Of a stretch of DNA of 23,389 nt, positions 1 to 9,676 are shown piece by piece. The DNA comes from Flavobacteriales bacterium. Its GTDB lineage: Bacteria; Bacteroidota; Bacteroidia; Flavobacteriales; BACL11. Made by a program: the position numbers and the translations under genes. The notes under the pieces were generated by a model. That model was not told where the DNA came from. It worked only from the letters and a program-made list of their open reading frames with translations, and made no database searches. The stretch lies in the NCBI GenBank assembly GCA_002728175.1, contig PBVH01000048.1, forward strand, positions 3,493-26,881, written 5' to 3'. Every line of letters starts with the position of its first letter. Position 1 is the first letter of the stretch.

Positions 1-993
1 CTGATTTGGAGTGATGAGTTTAATGGTAATACATTAGATAATAATAAATGGGGTCATGATGTTGGAACAGGATCTCAGTATGGCCTTTGGGGCTGGGGAA
101 ATGGTGAGCTCCAGTTTTATCAATCGCAAAACACTCAAGTTGAAAATGGAATTGCAACTATTACTGTTAAAGAAGAACCTAGTGGTCTAGTAGATTCTTG
201 GGGTAATACTTCTTATTATTCTTCATCAAAAATAACAACAAAAAATATTTTTGATTTTAGATATGGAAAAGTTGAAGCGCGAATCAAAACTTTAGACGGT
301 CAAGGTTTTTGGCCAGCATTTTGGTTATTACCTGTGAATGGAAATTGGCCATGTGATGGCGAAATTGATATCATGGAACAGTGGGGTAACAATTATTTAA
401 CTAATAGTACCACAGGAGCGGCACATATTGGAACTTGTCCATTTAACCAATCTACACATTACTATGAAAACTTTTCTGTTTATCTTTCAAATGGATCTTA
501 TGCTGATGAATTCCATACTTATTCAATCATTTGGACTGAAGATACAATAACATGGTATGTTGATGATGATGAAATTTTCAGAGTAACTCCGTATTCATAT
601 AATTCTATTCCTTCTTTAAACTCATGGCCATTTAATTCTGGAAGTTGGTATATTATGATCAACTTAGCTATTACACAATCTGGCCCAAATGCAAATACAG
701 TTTTTCCAAATAATATAGAAATTGACTATGTTAAAGTTTATCAGAACAGTTTAACAAATGTTGAAGAAAATAAATATATTAATGTTTATTTTGATAATAT
801 TAGTTCTATCTTAAAAAGTAATAAAATAATTAAAAATCTTAGGCTATATACAATTGACGGAAAACTTGTTTTAAATAAAGAAAATTTAAAAAGTAAAAGA
901 ATAAAAATTAAAAATTTAAAAGAAGGAGTATATATAGTTGAAGTTGAAGATATTTTAGGAGAAATTAACAATAGTAAAATAATAATAAATTAA
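1..993 (+). CDS. GH16 beta-glucanase (laminarinase-like) with T9SS sorting domain, 5' partial
   Basis: The frame is open from base 1, so the start and signal peptide lie outside the window; 330 residues are visible. The GH16 domain covers about residues 1-250. It opens with the family-typical IWSDEFNG and contains FWPAFWLLP and the active-site motif EIDIME, with Glu121 (nucleophile), Asp123 and Glu126 (acid/base). The extra Met inside the ExDxxE motif is the laminarinase type rather than the ExDxE form of kappa-carrageenases and lichenases, which points to subfamily GH16_3 and endo-action on beta-1,3-glucan. Residues about 258-330 form a T9SS type A sorting domain (YTIDGKLV, LKEGVYIVEV), so the enzyme should be secreted or surface-attached. 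It is the first visible gene of a ten-gene unit. The family call is firm; the exact glucan is inferred from the motif and neighbours. Confidence 0.93.
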   Translation: MIWSDEFNGNTLDNNKWGHDVGTGSQYGLWGWGNGELQFYQSQNTQVENGIATITVKEEPSGLVDSWGNTSYYSSSKITTKNIFDFRYGKVEARIKTLDGQGFWPAFWLLPVNGNWPCDGEIDIMEQWGNNYLTNSTTGAAHIGTCPFNQSTHYYENFSVYLSNGSYADEFHTYSIIWTEDTITWYVDDDEIFRVTPYSYNSIPSLNSWPFNSGSWYIMINLAITQSGPNANTVFPNNIEIDYVKVYQNSLTNVEENKYINVYFDNISSILKSNKIIKNLRLYTIDGKLVLNKENLKSKRIKIKNLKEGVYIVEVEDILGEINNSKIIIN

Positions 994-998
994 TAAAT

Positions 999-2636
999 AT
1001 GAGTAAAAATAATCAACAACAAGCCCTTTATACATTAGTTATAGTTTTTTTCTTCTGGGGTTTTATCGCTGCAAGTAATGGAGTGTTTATTCCTTTTTGC
1101 AAAAAATATTTCAGTTTAGATCAGTTTCAAAGTCAACTTATAGAATTTGCTTTTTATGGCGCTTATTATGTTGGAGCCCTATTTTTATTTGTTTATTCGA
1201 GCATAACAAATAAAAATATTTTAAACCTATGGGGCTATAAAAGTACAATCATTAAAGGTCTGATACTTTCAACTTTAGGTGCTGGAGCGATGGTCCTTGC
1301 AGTTCATGGTGGCTTACCCGGACAATCTAGTACTTTTACTTATATACTAGCGGCACTATTTGTAGTAGGTCTTGGATTTTCCCTTCAACAAACTTCAGCA
1401 AATCCATTTGCAATTTCTTTAGGTGATGAATCAACAGGCTCACATAGATTAAATTTGGCTGGAGGAATAAATTCTTTTGGAACAGCCATTGGCCCAATTG
1501 TAGTGTCTTTAGCACTATTTGGAACTGCTGCAAGTGCTAACATAGATCTTGATGCAATGATTGAAAATCAAGAAATTACTCTGGGATCAGTTCAATATTT
1601 ATATATTTTTGTTGGAATACTTTTTTTAGCAGCTGCATCAATTTTTTATTTTTCAAAAAATTTACAAGAAGAAAAAGAAGACCCAACTTTTCTTGGGGCA
1701 AACAAAGCAATGTTTAGCCTTTTATTTATTACTGTCAGTTTAATTGTTATTTTTTATCAAATATTCAGTCAATATCTTGGCTTAGAAAAAGGAGGTGAGT
1801 TATCAGCCGAATCTGAAAATTTAATCTTGAAATTATCATTTTTAGCACTGATAGTTGTTATTCTAACATTGCTTGTTTCAAATTTTTTATCACGAAAAAA
1901 TGCTGATGGATGGGGTGCTATGCAGTATCCTCAGTTAGTTTTAGGAATGATTGCAATTTTTACCTATGTTGGTGTTGAAGTTACAATTCAAGGAAATTTA
2001 CCTGAACTTTTAAAAACTCCTGCATTCGGATCCTTGAATGAAACAGAAATTGCGCCATACATTTCTATGTATTGGGGAGGTTTGATGATAGGAAGATGGA
2101 CAGGAGCAATTGCAGTTTTTAATCCAACAGATAAAATTAAAAAGTGGCTCTTTATTATTGTTCCTTATGTTGCTTTTGGAGTTGTATTATCTTTAAATGC
2201 AATTTCAGGATTTGAGGTTAAACACTTATCATATTTTGCATTTTTTGTAATAATACAAATAATAGGCTTTTTTATTGGAAAAGATTTACCATCAAGAACT
2301 TTAGCTGTATTTAGTGTTCTAGGTTTATTAGCAATGCTTGTTGGTCTTTTTACAACTGGAAAGATTGCTATTTTTTCATTTTTAAGTGGTGGCTTGTTCT
2401 GTTCAATTATGTGGCCTAGTATTTTTGCATTAAGCATTAAAAATTTAGGAAAGTATACATCTCAAGGTTCTTCCTTTTTAGTTATGATGATTTTAGGAGG
2501 AGCAATTATTCCACCAATTCAGGGTAAATTAGCAGATATAGTAGGTATACATGAATCATATTGGATTACAGTTTTCTGCTTTCTATATTTATTAATTTTC
2601 TCTTTAAAGACCAATAAAATATTTCAAACAAAATAA
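999..2636 (+). CDS. MFS sugar transporter, FucP / glucose-galactose permease family
   Basis: This 545-residue protein is almost wholly hydrophobic, with a dozen or more predicted membrane helices. It carries FucP-family signatures: LQQTSANPF followed by HRLNLAGGINSFGTAIGP in the N-terminal half, and the pair FTYVGVEV and YWGGLMIGRWTGA in the C-terminal half. Family members are inner-membrane sugar:proton symporters for fucose, glucose or galactose. In a beta-glucan locus the likely substrate is glucose or a short gluco-oligosaccharide (inference). It is about 100 residues longer than E. coli FucP; much of the extra length is a central stretch of residues about 185-310 that adds hydrophobic segments. 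It starts five bases after the GH16 stop codon and ends eight bases before the GH3 gene. Confidence 0.9.
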   Translation: MSKNNQQQALYTLVIVFFFWGFIAASNGVFIPFCKKYFSLDQFQSQLIEFAFYGAYYVGALFLFVYSSITNKNILNLWGYKSTIIKGLILSTLGAGAMVLAVHGGLPGQSSTFTYILAALFVVGLGFSLQQTSANPFAISLGDESTGSHRLNLAGGINSFGTAIGPIVVSLALFGTAASANIDLDAMIENQEITLGSVQYLYIFVGILFLAAASIFYFSKNLQEEKEDPTFLGANKAMFSLLFITVSLIVIFYQIFSQYLGLEKGGELSAESENLILKLSFLALIVVILTLLVSNFLSRKNADGWGAMQYPQLVLGMIAIFTYVGVEVTIQGNLPELLKTPAFGSLNETEIAPYISMYWGGLMIGRWTGAIAVFNPTDKIKKWLFIIVPYVAFGVVLSLNAISGFEVKHLSYFAFFVIIQIIGFFIGKDLPSRTLAVFSVLGLLAMLVGLFTTGKIAIFSFLSGGLFCSIMWPSIFALSIKNLGKYTSQGSSFLVMMILGGAIIPPIQGKLADIVGIHESYWITVFCFLYLLIFSLKTNKIFQTK

Positions 2637-2644
2637 TTTATAAA

Positions 2645-4957
2645 ATGTTCAAAAATAAAATACTCTTTTCACTTTTACTAATTTTAATATTTTTCTCAGT
2701 GTTGTTTTTTAACAACAATAAAGCTGAAGTTATCTCCAATTTTCCATTAAAGCATGAAGATAGAATAAATAAAATTCTATCAAATATGAGCTTGGAAGAG
2801 AAAGTTGGCCAAACATGTCAGATAACCTTAGATGCAATTTTAATTAAAAACAAATCAGGAGTTCTAATTGAACCACATTCTATTGACAGTGCTAAATTAC
2901 ATGAGGCAATTCATAAATATAAAATAGGTTCAATCTTAAATGTTTCCGACCATACTTTTACTTTAGAAAATTGGCATAAAAAATTAAAGAAAATTCGTGA
3001 GTGTACAAATTTACAATCAAATTCAATTCCAATAATATATGGAATTGATGCTATTCATGGAGCTAATTATATTCAAAATAGTACACTCTTCCCTCAAGAA
3101 ATAGGATTAGCTGCAAGTTGGGACACTTCAATAGCAAGAGCAATGGGTTTAGTAACCGCTTATGAAACTCGTGCCAGTGGAATTGCATGGAACTTTTCTC
3201 CAGTTCTAGATTTGGGTAGAACACCAATTTGGTCAAGGTTTTTCGAAACTCTTGGAGAAGATGTATATCTAGCAAAAACATTAGGTAGGAAAATTGTTGA
3301 AGGTTACCAAGGAGATTTTCCAATAAGTCAAAATAATGTAGCAGCGTGTTTAAAACACTATGTTGGTTATAGCTATCCACATACAGGAAGAGACAGAACA
3401 CCTGCTTTGATACCTAATAGAACTATGGAGGAACTATATTTACCTCCATTCAAAGAATCTATAGATGCAGGAGCTCTTACAGTAATGATTAATAGTGGTG
3501 AAGTAAATGGAATTCCAGGTCATGCAAACAAATATTTGATTACTGATATTTTGAAAAATAAATGGGGTTTTTCAGGCTTTGCAGTTTCAGATTGGGAAGA
3601 TTTTATAAAGTTACATACTGAGTTACAAACCGATTCTACAATTAAAGATGCTATCGCAACAGCAATAAATGCTGGCGTTGATATGAGTATGGTTCCAAAT
3701 AATCCGCAGTATAAAAAGTATTGTGAAAATTTAATTGAGCTAGTTAATGAAGGTCGAGTTAGTAAAAATAGGTTGAATGACGCGGTCAAAAGAATCTTAA
3801 GAGTTAAGGCTGAGTTAGGTATTTTAGATAAAAAGGAATTTGATAATACCATATATACTGATTTTGCATCTGATAAATTTAAAAAATTGGCTTATAAATC
3901 AGCAGCTGAATCTATTACACTTCTAAAAAATGAAGATAAAATTTTACCAATCGATAATAATAAATCAGTTCTTTTAATTGGTCCTGCTGCTAATAGTTTA
4001 AATGTCTTAAATGGTGCATGGACACATACTTGGCAAGGAATAAAAGATAAGTATAATAATGATTATCCAACAATAAAGGAAGAGATAGAAAATAGATTTA
4101 GTACTGTTTATTACTTTGAAGGGTCAAAGATGTTAATGCAAAATGGAGATGAACTTGATATTGAGTCAAAAGATTTGTCAAAAGCTGTAAATATTGCTTC
4201 AAAATTAGATTATGCAATTGTATGTTTGGGTGAATTACCATCAACAGAAAGACCTGGTGACATTTATTCTTTAAATATGCCTCAAGAACAATTAAGAATT
4301 GTTGAAGAATTAAATAAAACCGGAGTTCCAATAATATTAGTTTTAGTAGAAGGAAGACCAAAAATTATTAATAAAATTGAACCTTATTGTTCAGCAATTT
4401 TACAGGCTTATCTTCCAGGCGATCAGGGAGCAAGAGCAATTGTTGATATTTTATTAGGTGATATTAATCCATCTGGGAAATTACCATACACATACCCTAG
4501 ATATGATGGTGTGATTATGCATTATGATCATAAACAATCTGAACTTATTAATGGAAATAATTGGAGTAATGATTTTTTTGATCCACAGTTTAGGTTTGGA
4601 TTTGGATTAAGTTATACCAACTTTACATATACCAACCTTGAACTTAGCTCAAATAAAATTAGTAATAAAGAGATCTTAAAAATTAAGGTTGATGTAGAGA
4701 ACACTGGTGGTTTAAAAGGAAAAGAAGTAGTTCAGCTATATGTTCGAGATCACTATGCAACTATATCACCATCATTGAGAAAATTAAAAAGATTTACTAA
4801 AATAGAACTTGAACCTAATCAGAAAAAAACAGTTGAATTTGAAATTTCTAAATCAGATTTAAAGTTCTATGGCATTAATAATGATTGGATTGTTGAAGAC
4901 GGAAAATTCAGTGTAATTATAAATGATTTAAAAGCTGAATTTAATTTTAAAAATTAA
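2645..4957 (+). CDS. GH3 beta-glucosidase
   Basis: This 770-residue glycoside hydrolase family 3 enzyme has an N-terminal hydrophobic segment (residues about 5-23) with no lipobox cysteine, so it is exported to the periplasm or anchored by an uncleaved helix. The TIM-barrel domain follows from about residue 38, with FSPVLDLGR and the KHYVGYS motif. The nucleophile is Asp316 in AVSDWED. In the alpha/beta sandwich, GELPSTERPGD holds the probable acid/base Glu535, as in the barley exo-glucanase type of GH3. A C-terminal fibronectin-III-like domain (residues about 665-770) completes the usual three-domain form. Its expected role is to release glucose from the non-reducing ends of beta-glucan oligosaccharides made by the GH16 and GH-A enzymes. 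Its stop codon shares one base with the next start (TAATG at 4955-4959), which suggests translational coupling. Confidence 0.93.
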   Translation: MFKNKILFSLLLILIFFSVLFFNNNKAEVISNFPLKHEDRINKILSNMSLEEKVGQTCQITLDAILIKNKSGVLIEPHSIDSAKLHEAIHKYKIGSILNVSDHTFTLENWHKKLKKIRECTNLQSNSIPIIYGIDAIHGANYIQNSTLFPQEIGLAASWDTSIARAMGLVTAYETRASGIAWNFSPVLDLGRTPIWSRFFETLGEDVYLAKTLGRKIVEGYQGDFPISQNNVAACLKHYVGYSYPHTGRDRTPALIPNRTMEELYLPPFKESIDAGALTVMINSGEVNGIPGHANKYLITDILKNKWGFSGFAVSDWEDFIKLHTELQTDSTIKDAIATAINAGVDMSMVPNNPQYKKYCENLIELVNEGRVSKNRLNDAVKRILRVKAELGILDKKEFDNTIYTDFASDKFKKLAYKSAAESITLLKNEDKILPIDNNKSVLLIGPAANSLNVLNGAWTHTWQGIKDKYNNDYPTIKEEIENRFSTVYYFEGSKMLMQNGDELDIESKDLSKAVNIASKLDYAIVCLGELPSTERPGDIYSLNMPQEQLRIVEELNKTGVPIILVLVEGRPKIINKIEPYCSAILQAYLPGDQGARAIVDILLGDINPSGKLPYTYPRYDGVIMHYDHKQSELINGNNWSNDFFDPQFRFGFGLSYTNFTYTNLELSSNKISNKEILKIKVDVENTGGLKGKEVVQLYVRDHYATISPSLRKLKRFTKIELEPNQKKTVEFEISKSDLKFYGINNDWIVEDGKFSVIINDLKAEFNFKN

Positions 4958-6951
4958 TGACAACAAATCATATTTTTCTAGTCATTTGTATTGTAATACT
5001 ATTACCTATTTTTTCATTTTCACAAAGTACTAATGACGATAAATCATTTCAAAGTACATCATATACAATCAAAGACCCTATTGCTAATTTAAGAATGTCT
5101 GGCTATTTTAGATTTTTAGGTTACGTGCGCAATTTTCAAAATATGTATCCACTTGATATTGCTAACTACTATTCAGGTCCTTATCCTCAGCCTACCACAA
5201 TAAGTATTGGAACAGGTTATAGAGAACCAATGTTAATGTTGTCTATTTCTGGAACAGCGAAAAAAAACTTCACATTTGGAACAGATTTAATGATGAATAG
5301 TCCTTTCAATGGAGATTTTGATAATAATTTAATATCACTGTATTTAGGCTCAAATTTATATTCTACTTTTAATTCTAAAAATGGCAGGTATTCATTACAT
5401 GCTGGAGGAATAAAATGGTATAGACAAAGTAAGTTAACAGCTTGGGCAGAGGAGGGGTATTTGAGGTATAGCCTTTTTGAAAGAGCTCCATATGATCCGC
5501 TTACCAAAGAAGTTTCTGACAGATATGTTGAGTATTATAATAAAGGTTCTATATCTCAAGATCTACGTTTTGGGAACATAGCCTTCCAAGGTTTGACTTT
5601 CAGTGGATCAGGTATTCAAGGATTTAATGGTTCAGAAATATCATTTCAATCTATTTTAGGAAAAACTCAAAATAATATAGGTGAAATAATTTCGTATGGA
5701 AAAGATGATTATTCAATAGGTGCCAAAGTAAATAACAAATTTGAAAATAATACAAATTTGGCATTAAATTATTTTACCTCGGTTACTGCAACAGATTCGA
5801 TAAAAAATAATTATCGACAATTTTCAATCTATTCAACTGAGTTTGATTTTAAAATAAAAAAAATAAGATTTTCTGGAGAAATAGGAGTCGGATCGTATGA
5901 ATCAGAATTAATTGAAAGAAAATTTGGTGAAGTTATATTATTTAATTTAGATTTACCTAAAGATTACAATTACAATAATAATATTTATTATAAATTTCAG
6001 TACTCGAGAATTTCACCTGAAGCAGTTAATGTTAACTCATCTTTTCAAAATACCACAGTTTTAGAACTAGTTAATTCTACTGTAATTGAGGAAGGATCAG
6101 ATGCTACTATTTTAAATTCATTTGGTGGACCAGTAAATAACTTAGGTTATTTAGCAAATAACAGAGAAGGAATCAGTATTAATACAGAATTTAATTTAGG
6201 AAATTTAATAATTTCAGCAGGTATAGGATTTTACTCTGAAATAGAAAGGATAAATTCTAGTTTTTCATATTCACACAACACTACTGGCTTGATGCTTTCA
6301 AGAATTTCATATTTTAGTTCAGGATATGGTCCTTATGCTCAGTTTAACTCTTATTACAGAGGTGTCTTTGAAAATGTAAATATTTCTGATAGCATATACT
6401 TAAACGATACAACAATGATTTCTTCTGGATTACTGGATACAAATGGGCTCCCTTTGTTTGATAAGTATTATTGTTCCTCAGATTTACATTTGAAGTATAA
6501 GACAAGATTATTTAAAAAAAATTTATATTTATTTTCTTTAATAAATTATAATACTGCTCAAGACTTTTTTAGTGTTTTTCCTGTGCTAAGTTCTAATGCA
6601 TTTATTAGAAGTTTTAATCATCAATTTGATATATGTTATGAAATTTCAGATAAGTTAACTTTTGTATTGAAACATGCTACCGAAAGAGTAAAATGTAATA
6701 AATTTACAGACATAGATAACAAAGATCCTTATCCAACAGATCAGAACTGGGGTGTAACAGATGAGTATGTACCTTCAATGAAGCCACGAGATCAGTATGG
6801 TAATATTTTTGGAGCAGGTGTTGATATAAAATTAAACACAGGTACTTATCTTTTTTTAAGACATTCATATTTTCATTTTTATGATAAGAATTTTAGTGCA
6901 ACAAATATAAAAGGTACCGAATCAACTATTGAATTAAAAATAAACTTCTAA
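4957..6951 (+). CDS. Predicted outer-membrane beta-barrel protein, family not recognised (barrel 1)
   Basis: This 664-residue protein has a clear signal peptide (hydrophobic residues about 5-20, ending FSFSQS). After it come alternating aromatic/polar segments rich in Tyr, Phe, Asn and Ser, such as MSGYFRFLGYVRNFQ and TYLFLRHSYFHFYDKNF. The chain ends in KINF, a terminal aromatic strand typical of outer-membrane barrels. I see no plug domain, no TonB box and no carboxypeptidase-like N-terminal extension, so it is not a SusC protein; at 664 residues it is also well short of a usual SusC (about 1000). It is coupled by TAATG both to the GH3 gene before it and to a second barrel after it. I infer a channel for glucan oligosaccharides or a surface-assembly role. 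No family name is offered. Confidence 0.7.
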   Translation: MTTNHIFLVICIVILLPIFSFSQSTNDDKSFQSTSYTIKDPIANLRMSGYFRFLGYVRNFQNMYPLDIANYYSGPYPQPTTISIGTGYREPMLMLSISGTAKKNFTFGTDLMMNSPFNGDFDNNLISLYLGSNLYSTFNSKNGRYSLHAGGIKWYRQSKLTAWAEEGYLRYSLFERAPYDPLTKEVSDRYVEYYNKGSISQDLRFGNIAFQGLTFSGSGIQGFNGSEISFQSILGKTQNNIGEIISYGKDDYSIGAKVNNKFENNTNLALNYFTSVTATDSIKNNYRQFSIYSTEFDFKIKKIRFSGEIGVGSYESELIERKFGEVILFNLDLPKDYNYNNNIYYKFQYSRISPEAVNVNSSFQNTTVLELVNSTVIEEGSDATILNSFGGPVNNLGYLANNREGISINTEFNLGNLIISAGIGFYSEIERINSSFSYSHNTTGLMLSRISYFSSGYGPYAQFNSYYRGVFENVNISDSIYLNDTTMISSGLLDTNGLPLFDKYYCSSDLHLKYKTRLFKKNLYLFSLINYNTAQDFFSVFPVLSSNAFIRSFNHQFDICYEISDKLTFVLKHATERVKCNKFTDIDNKDPYPTDQNWGVTDEYVPSMKPRDQYGNIFGAGVDIKLNTGTYLFLRHSYFHFYDKNFSATNIKGTESTIELKINF

Positions 6952-8666
6952 TGAAAAATAAATTTCTATCATTTTTAATAGTATTTCAAATTTTCTTTTT
7001 GATCAATTTAAGTGGTCAAATCAAATCTAAGGTTTGGTATGATGGTAATGCAAGAGTTATGTATGACAGAGATATGTTGTTGGGAAGTGATTTGGATAAA
7101 AGAGATACCATTTCAAGTAGAAATAACGGAAAAGGTTTTACTAAAATTGATTTGGGGATTCATTTTAATCCAATTAAAGATATAGAAATTTTTTCTGAAA
7201 TTAGGCTGCAAAATGACTTTGGAGGTATGTGGGGTAATAGAAATTTAGTTAGTCTTCGATCACTTTCAGTAAAAGGAGTTATAAATGATAGAGTTAAGTT
7301 TAGTGTAGGAGATATTATGCTCAAACAATCAAAATTTACTCTATATAATTATCATCAAGATTTATCGAAAAATGAACCTTCTGTTTTCAATTTTTATAAT
7401 GAATATGTTAATTATGAAAATTATTATTTTGAAAATTATTGGAGACTTCAAGGAATTCAAACGAATTTTTCGTACAACATGTATAATTACATTGAACAAA
7501 TAGATATTGATGCTTTTACAACAAGAGTTAGAGGTGCGCAATGGTTAGGTAAACCAGAGTTGTTAATGACTGGAGCAACAACATTTATAAGAATAAATGA
7601 AAAATTAAAATTTGGTTCAAATTATATAAACACTTTTGAAATTGCTTCTTCATCAAATACTGATATAGCATATTACAATCCTGTTTTATCATCAAAAATT
7701 ATTTTTACTGAAAAGATAAATAATTTACCATTTAAATTCTTTGTTGAAGGTGGATTATCTAAAAGAGGATGGAATGGAGATAATAATGCTCCTGAGTTAA
7801 ATGGAAAGTTTATAACCAGTTCATTAAAATTTACTAAAAATCAAATATCAAAGTATTTTATATCTTTAAATTATGTAGATTCAGATTTTAGAAGTATTGG
7901 AGCACAAACAAGAAGAATACAATATCTTTCCAATCCCATCTCATATCCATACTATAACAACAATTATGTTCAAAGAAAAGTTACTTTGCTAGATATTTTA
8001 ACTGATCCAAGCATATACAACCAAAAATTAGCGACATCACTAATGGATTACAATCCAATATATAATTCCACACTTCCATATGGAGATGCCACTCCAAACA
8101 GAGTTGGTATAAAATTAGGAATTGAAGATGCAACTGTTCTAAATTATATTTTATCTTCATCAAGTTTGAATTTTTACTCTGAAGTTAGAGGTCAAGGAAC
8201 AACTCAAAAACGACAATTTTTTGTGTTAAATAGTTTTCATAAAGTAATGATAAATGAAATGTTAAATTTCAGCTTTCCATTAATACTTGAGCTTAGTGTA
8301 AATAATGAAAATGTTAAAAGAGATGGAGACAATATTGAAGAAATTAAATTAAATAATCTTCTTTATTCCACAGGAATAACAGTTGGAATTAATAATAATT
8401 TACATTTGATTTTTGGTGCTAAGTTCTTTTCATCTAAAGGAAATGAATATTTAGCAGATAGAAACATTTATGATGAGATAATTGATTATGACGCTGTTAA
8501 CTATGATAATAATGAAACAATTTTAACTACTGGTCTACAGTATTCCTTATCTAAGGATATTTATATAACAACACAATATAATTATTTTAATGTGTTGGAC
8601 AATAATAATTTAGAGGATGAATTTTCTATGGGAAGATTTATTTTTATGTTTAATATGAATTTATAA
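6951..8666 (+). CDS. Predicted outer-membrane beta-barrel protein, family not recognised (barrel 2)
   Basis: This 571-residue protein has a signal peptide (MKNKFLSFLIVFQIFFLINLSGQ) and a mature part made of alternating beta segments rich in Tyr, Asn and Phe. The C-terminus FIFMFNMNL fits a final barrel strand. Internal stretches such as KDIEIFSEIRLQNDFGG and RVKFSVGDIMLKQSKF resemble porin-like strand/turn pairs. It lacks a plug domain and any enzyme motif I know. Its start shares a base with the stop of barrel 1, and two bases separate it from the following lipoprotein gene, so it probably works with both. It is not an obvious duplicate of barrel 1. A passive porin or an assembly partner for the surface lipoproteins are both possible. 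Confidence 0.7.
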   Translation: MKNKFLSFLIVFQIFFLINLSGQIKSKVWYDGNARVMYDRDMLLGSDLDKRDTISSRNNGKGFTKIDLGIHFNPIKDIEIFSEIRLQNDFGGMWGNRNLVSLRSLSVKGVINDRVKFSVGDIMLKQSKFTLYNYHQDLSKNEPSVFNFYNEYVNYENYYFENYWRLQGIQTNFSYNMYNYIEQIDIDAFTTRVRGAQWLGKPELLMTGATTFIRINEKLKFGSNYINTFEIASSSNTDIAYYNPVLSSKIIFTEKINNLPFKFFVEGGLSKRGWNGDNNAPELNGKFITSSLKFTKNQISKYFISLNYVDSDFRSIGAQTRRIQYLSNPISYPYYNNNYVQRKVTLLDILTDPSIYNQKLATSLMDYNPIYNSTLPYGDATPNRVGIKLGIEDATVLNYILSSSSLNFYSEVRGQGTTQKRQFFVLNSFHKVMINEMLNFSFPLILELSVNNENVKRDGDNIEEIKLNNLLYSTGITVGINNNLHLIFGAKFFSSKGNEYLADRNIYDEIIDYDAVNYDNNETILTTGLQYSLSKDIYITTQYNYFNVLDNNNLEDEFSMGRFIFMFNMNL

Positions 8667-8668
8667 TT

Positions 8669-9673
8669 ATGAAAAAACTCAATATTTTATTTTTTATGTT
8701 TTTATTTACTTTCTATTCATGTGAGAAAAGTAATATTGAAGGACCTAGTTTGAATGATTTGTATGGCGATTTGAATATTGATGAATCACTTGAAGCAGTA
8801 GGAGATGGTGCAGATTTTTCAGTAGGTGAAAGTATATATTTTACCGCCAAATTTTCAAAACAGGTAGATTGGACAATAAGAATTGAAGGTAAAAGCTCAG
8901 GTTCGATCAAATTGATTACTGGTAATTCAAATTATATTAATGAATCAAATTCAAGCTGGACTGGAGGTTCAACTAATCTTCCTTTTTTTGTTTCAGAAAT
9001 TTGCGATGTAAGTTTAAGTTTTGAAATGCATGAAGAAACCGAATTTTTAAATGTATTTATCTCTGAACCAAAAAATTATATTAACGAAAACACAATACTA
9101 ATAACTGATTTTGAAGGTGGTTTTAATCCAAATTTTACCGGTTATTTTAATGCAGGAACAACTAAATCTTTAACCATAGGAGGTTCAGGAGAAGGAGAAA
9201 AATATTTACAACAAGATGGAGTAGTTGATTGGGATTGGTTAATTGGTTATATTGATTATTTTTCTAATTTTTGGTTAGATCAAAAACCATTAGTTAATGA
9301 TCCATCACAAGTTTATTTTAATATAATGATAAAAGGTGATAGCACAATATCTCAAGTTGATGGAATTCCTAATTCTTTATTTAAGCTTGAATTTTACGAA
9401 GATGAGAATCAAGATGGTTATTATGATGCTAGTAGTGAAGATAGATATGATTATGAGTTTGATGTTGATTGGAATGGTTGGAAAATGGTTTCTATTTGCT
9501 ATAATGATTCAGAGCGCCTTGTTCCGGCTTCAAATAATTCAGGTAATGGATTAAGAGAGCCTAACAAAATATCAAACTTGAGAACTTTATTATTAGCAAA
9601 TCCCATTTCTGGTTTTGCAAAAGCTGATGTTGATTTTTTAATTTGGAGTGTTGGTGGACCAATACTAAACTAA
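8669..9673 (+). CDS. Surface lipoprotein, probable glycan-binding protein
   Basis: This 334-residue protein has a lipoprotein signal peptide with lipobox TFYSC and lipidated Cys18, followed by EKSN. Residues about 25-140 look like an Ig-like beta domain. Residues about 141-334 begin TILITDFEGGF and resemble a galactose-binding-like jelly roll of the kind seen in carbohydrate-binding modules, with many exposed tryptophans (VDWDWLIGY, DVDWNGWKM). A DENQDGYYD loop at residues 245-253 matches a DxNxDGxxD calcium site. No catalytic motif is visible. Its position after the barrels is where surface glycan-binding proteins usually sit in Bacteroidota saccharide loci, so glucan capture at the outer membrane is the likely role (inference). 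I do not recognise a named family. Confidence 0.72.
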   Translation: MKKLNILFFMFLFTFYSCEKSNIEGPSLNDLYGDLNIDESLEAVGDGADFSVGESIYFTAKFSKQVDWTIRIEGKSSGSIKLITGNSNYINESNSSWTGGSTNLPFFVSEICDVSLSFEMHEETEFLNVFISEPKNYINENTILITDFEGGFNPNFTGYFNAGTTKSLTIGGSGEGEKYLQQDGVVDWDWLIGYIDYFSNFWLDQKPLVNDPSQVYFNIMIKGDSTISQVDGIPNSLFKLEFYEDENQDGYYDASSEDRYDYEFDVDWNGWKMVSICYNDSERLVPASNNSGNGLREPNKISNLRTLLLANPISGFAKADVDFLIWSVGGPILN

Positions 9674-9676
9674 TTT

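Noticed and set aside
334..993. GTG at 334 as the start of the GH16 gene
   Set aside because: The frame stays open to base 1 and the upstream residues contain GH16 core motifs such as IWSDEFNG and FWPAFWLLP.
2165..3852. Several minus-strand open frames inside the MFS and GH3 genes
   Set aside because: They are antisense shadows of conserved genes, with no start context or domain.
4957..8666. SusC- or TonB-receptor call for the two barrels
   Set aside because: Both lack a plug domain, TonB box and the usual length; only general barrel features are visible.
9336..9554. Open frame of 72 codons inside the first lipoprotein gene
   Set aside because: It overlaps a better-supported gene in another frame and has a Met/Ile-rich composition typical of out-of-frame AT-rich DNA.
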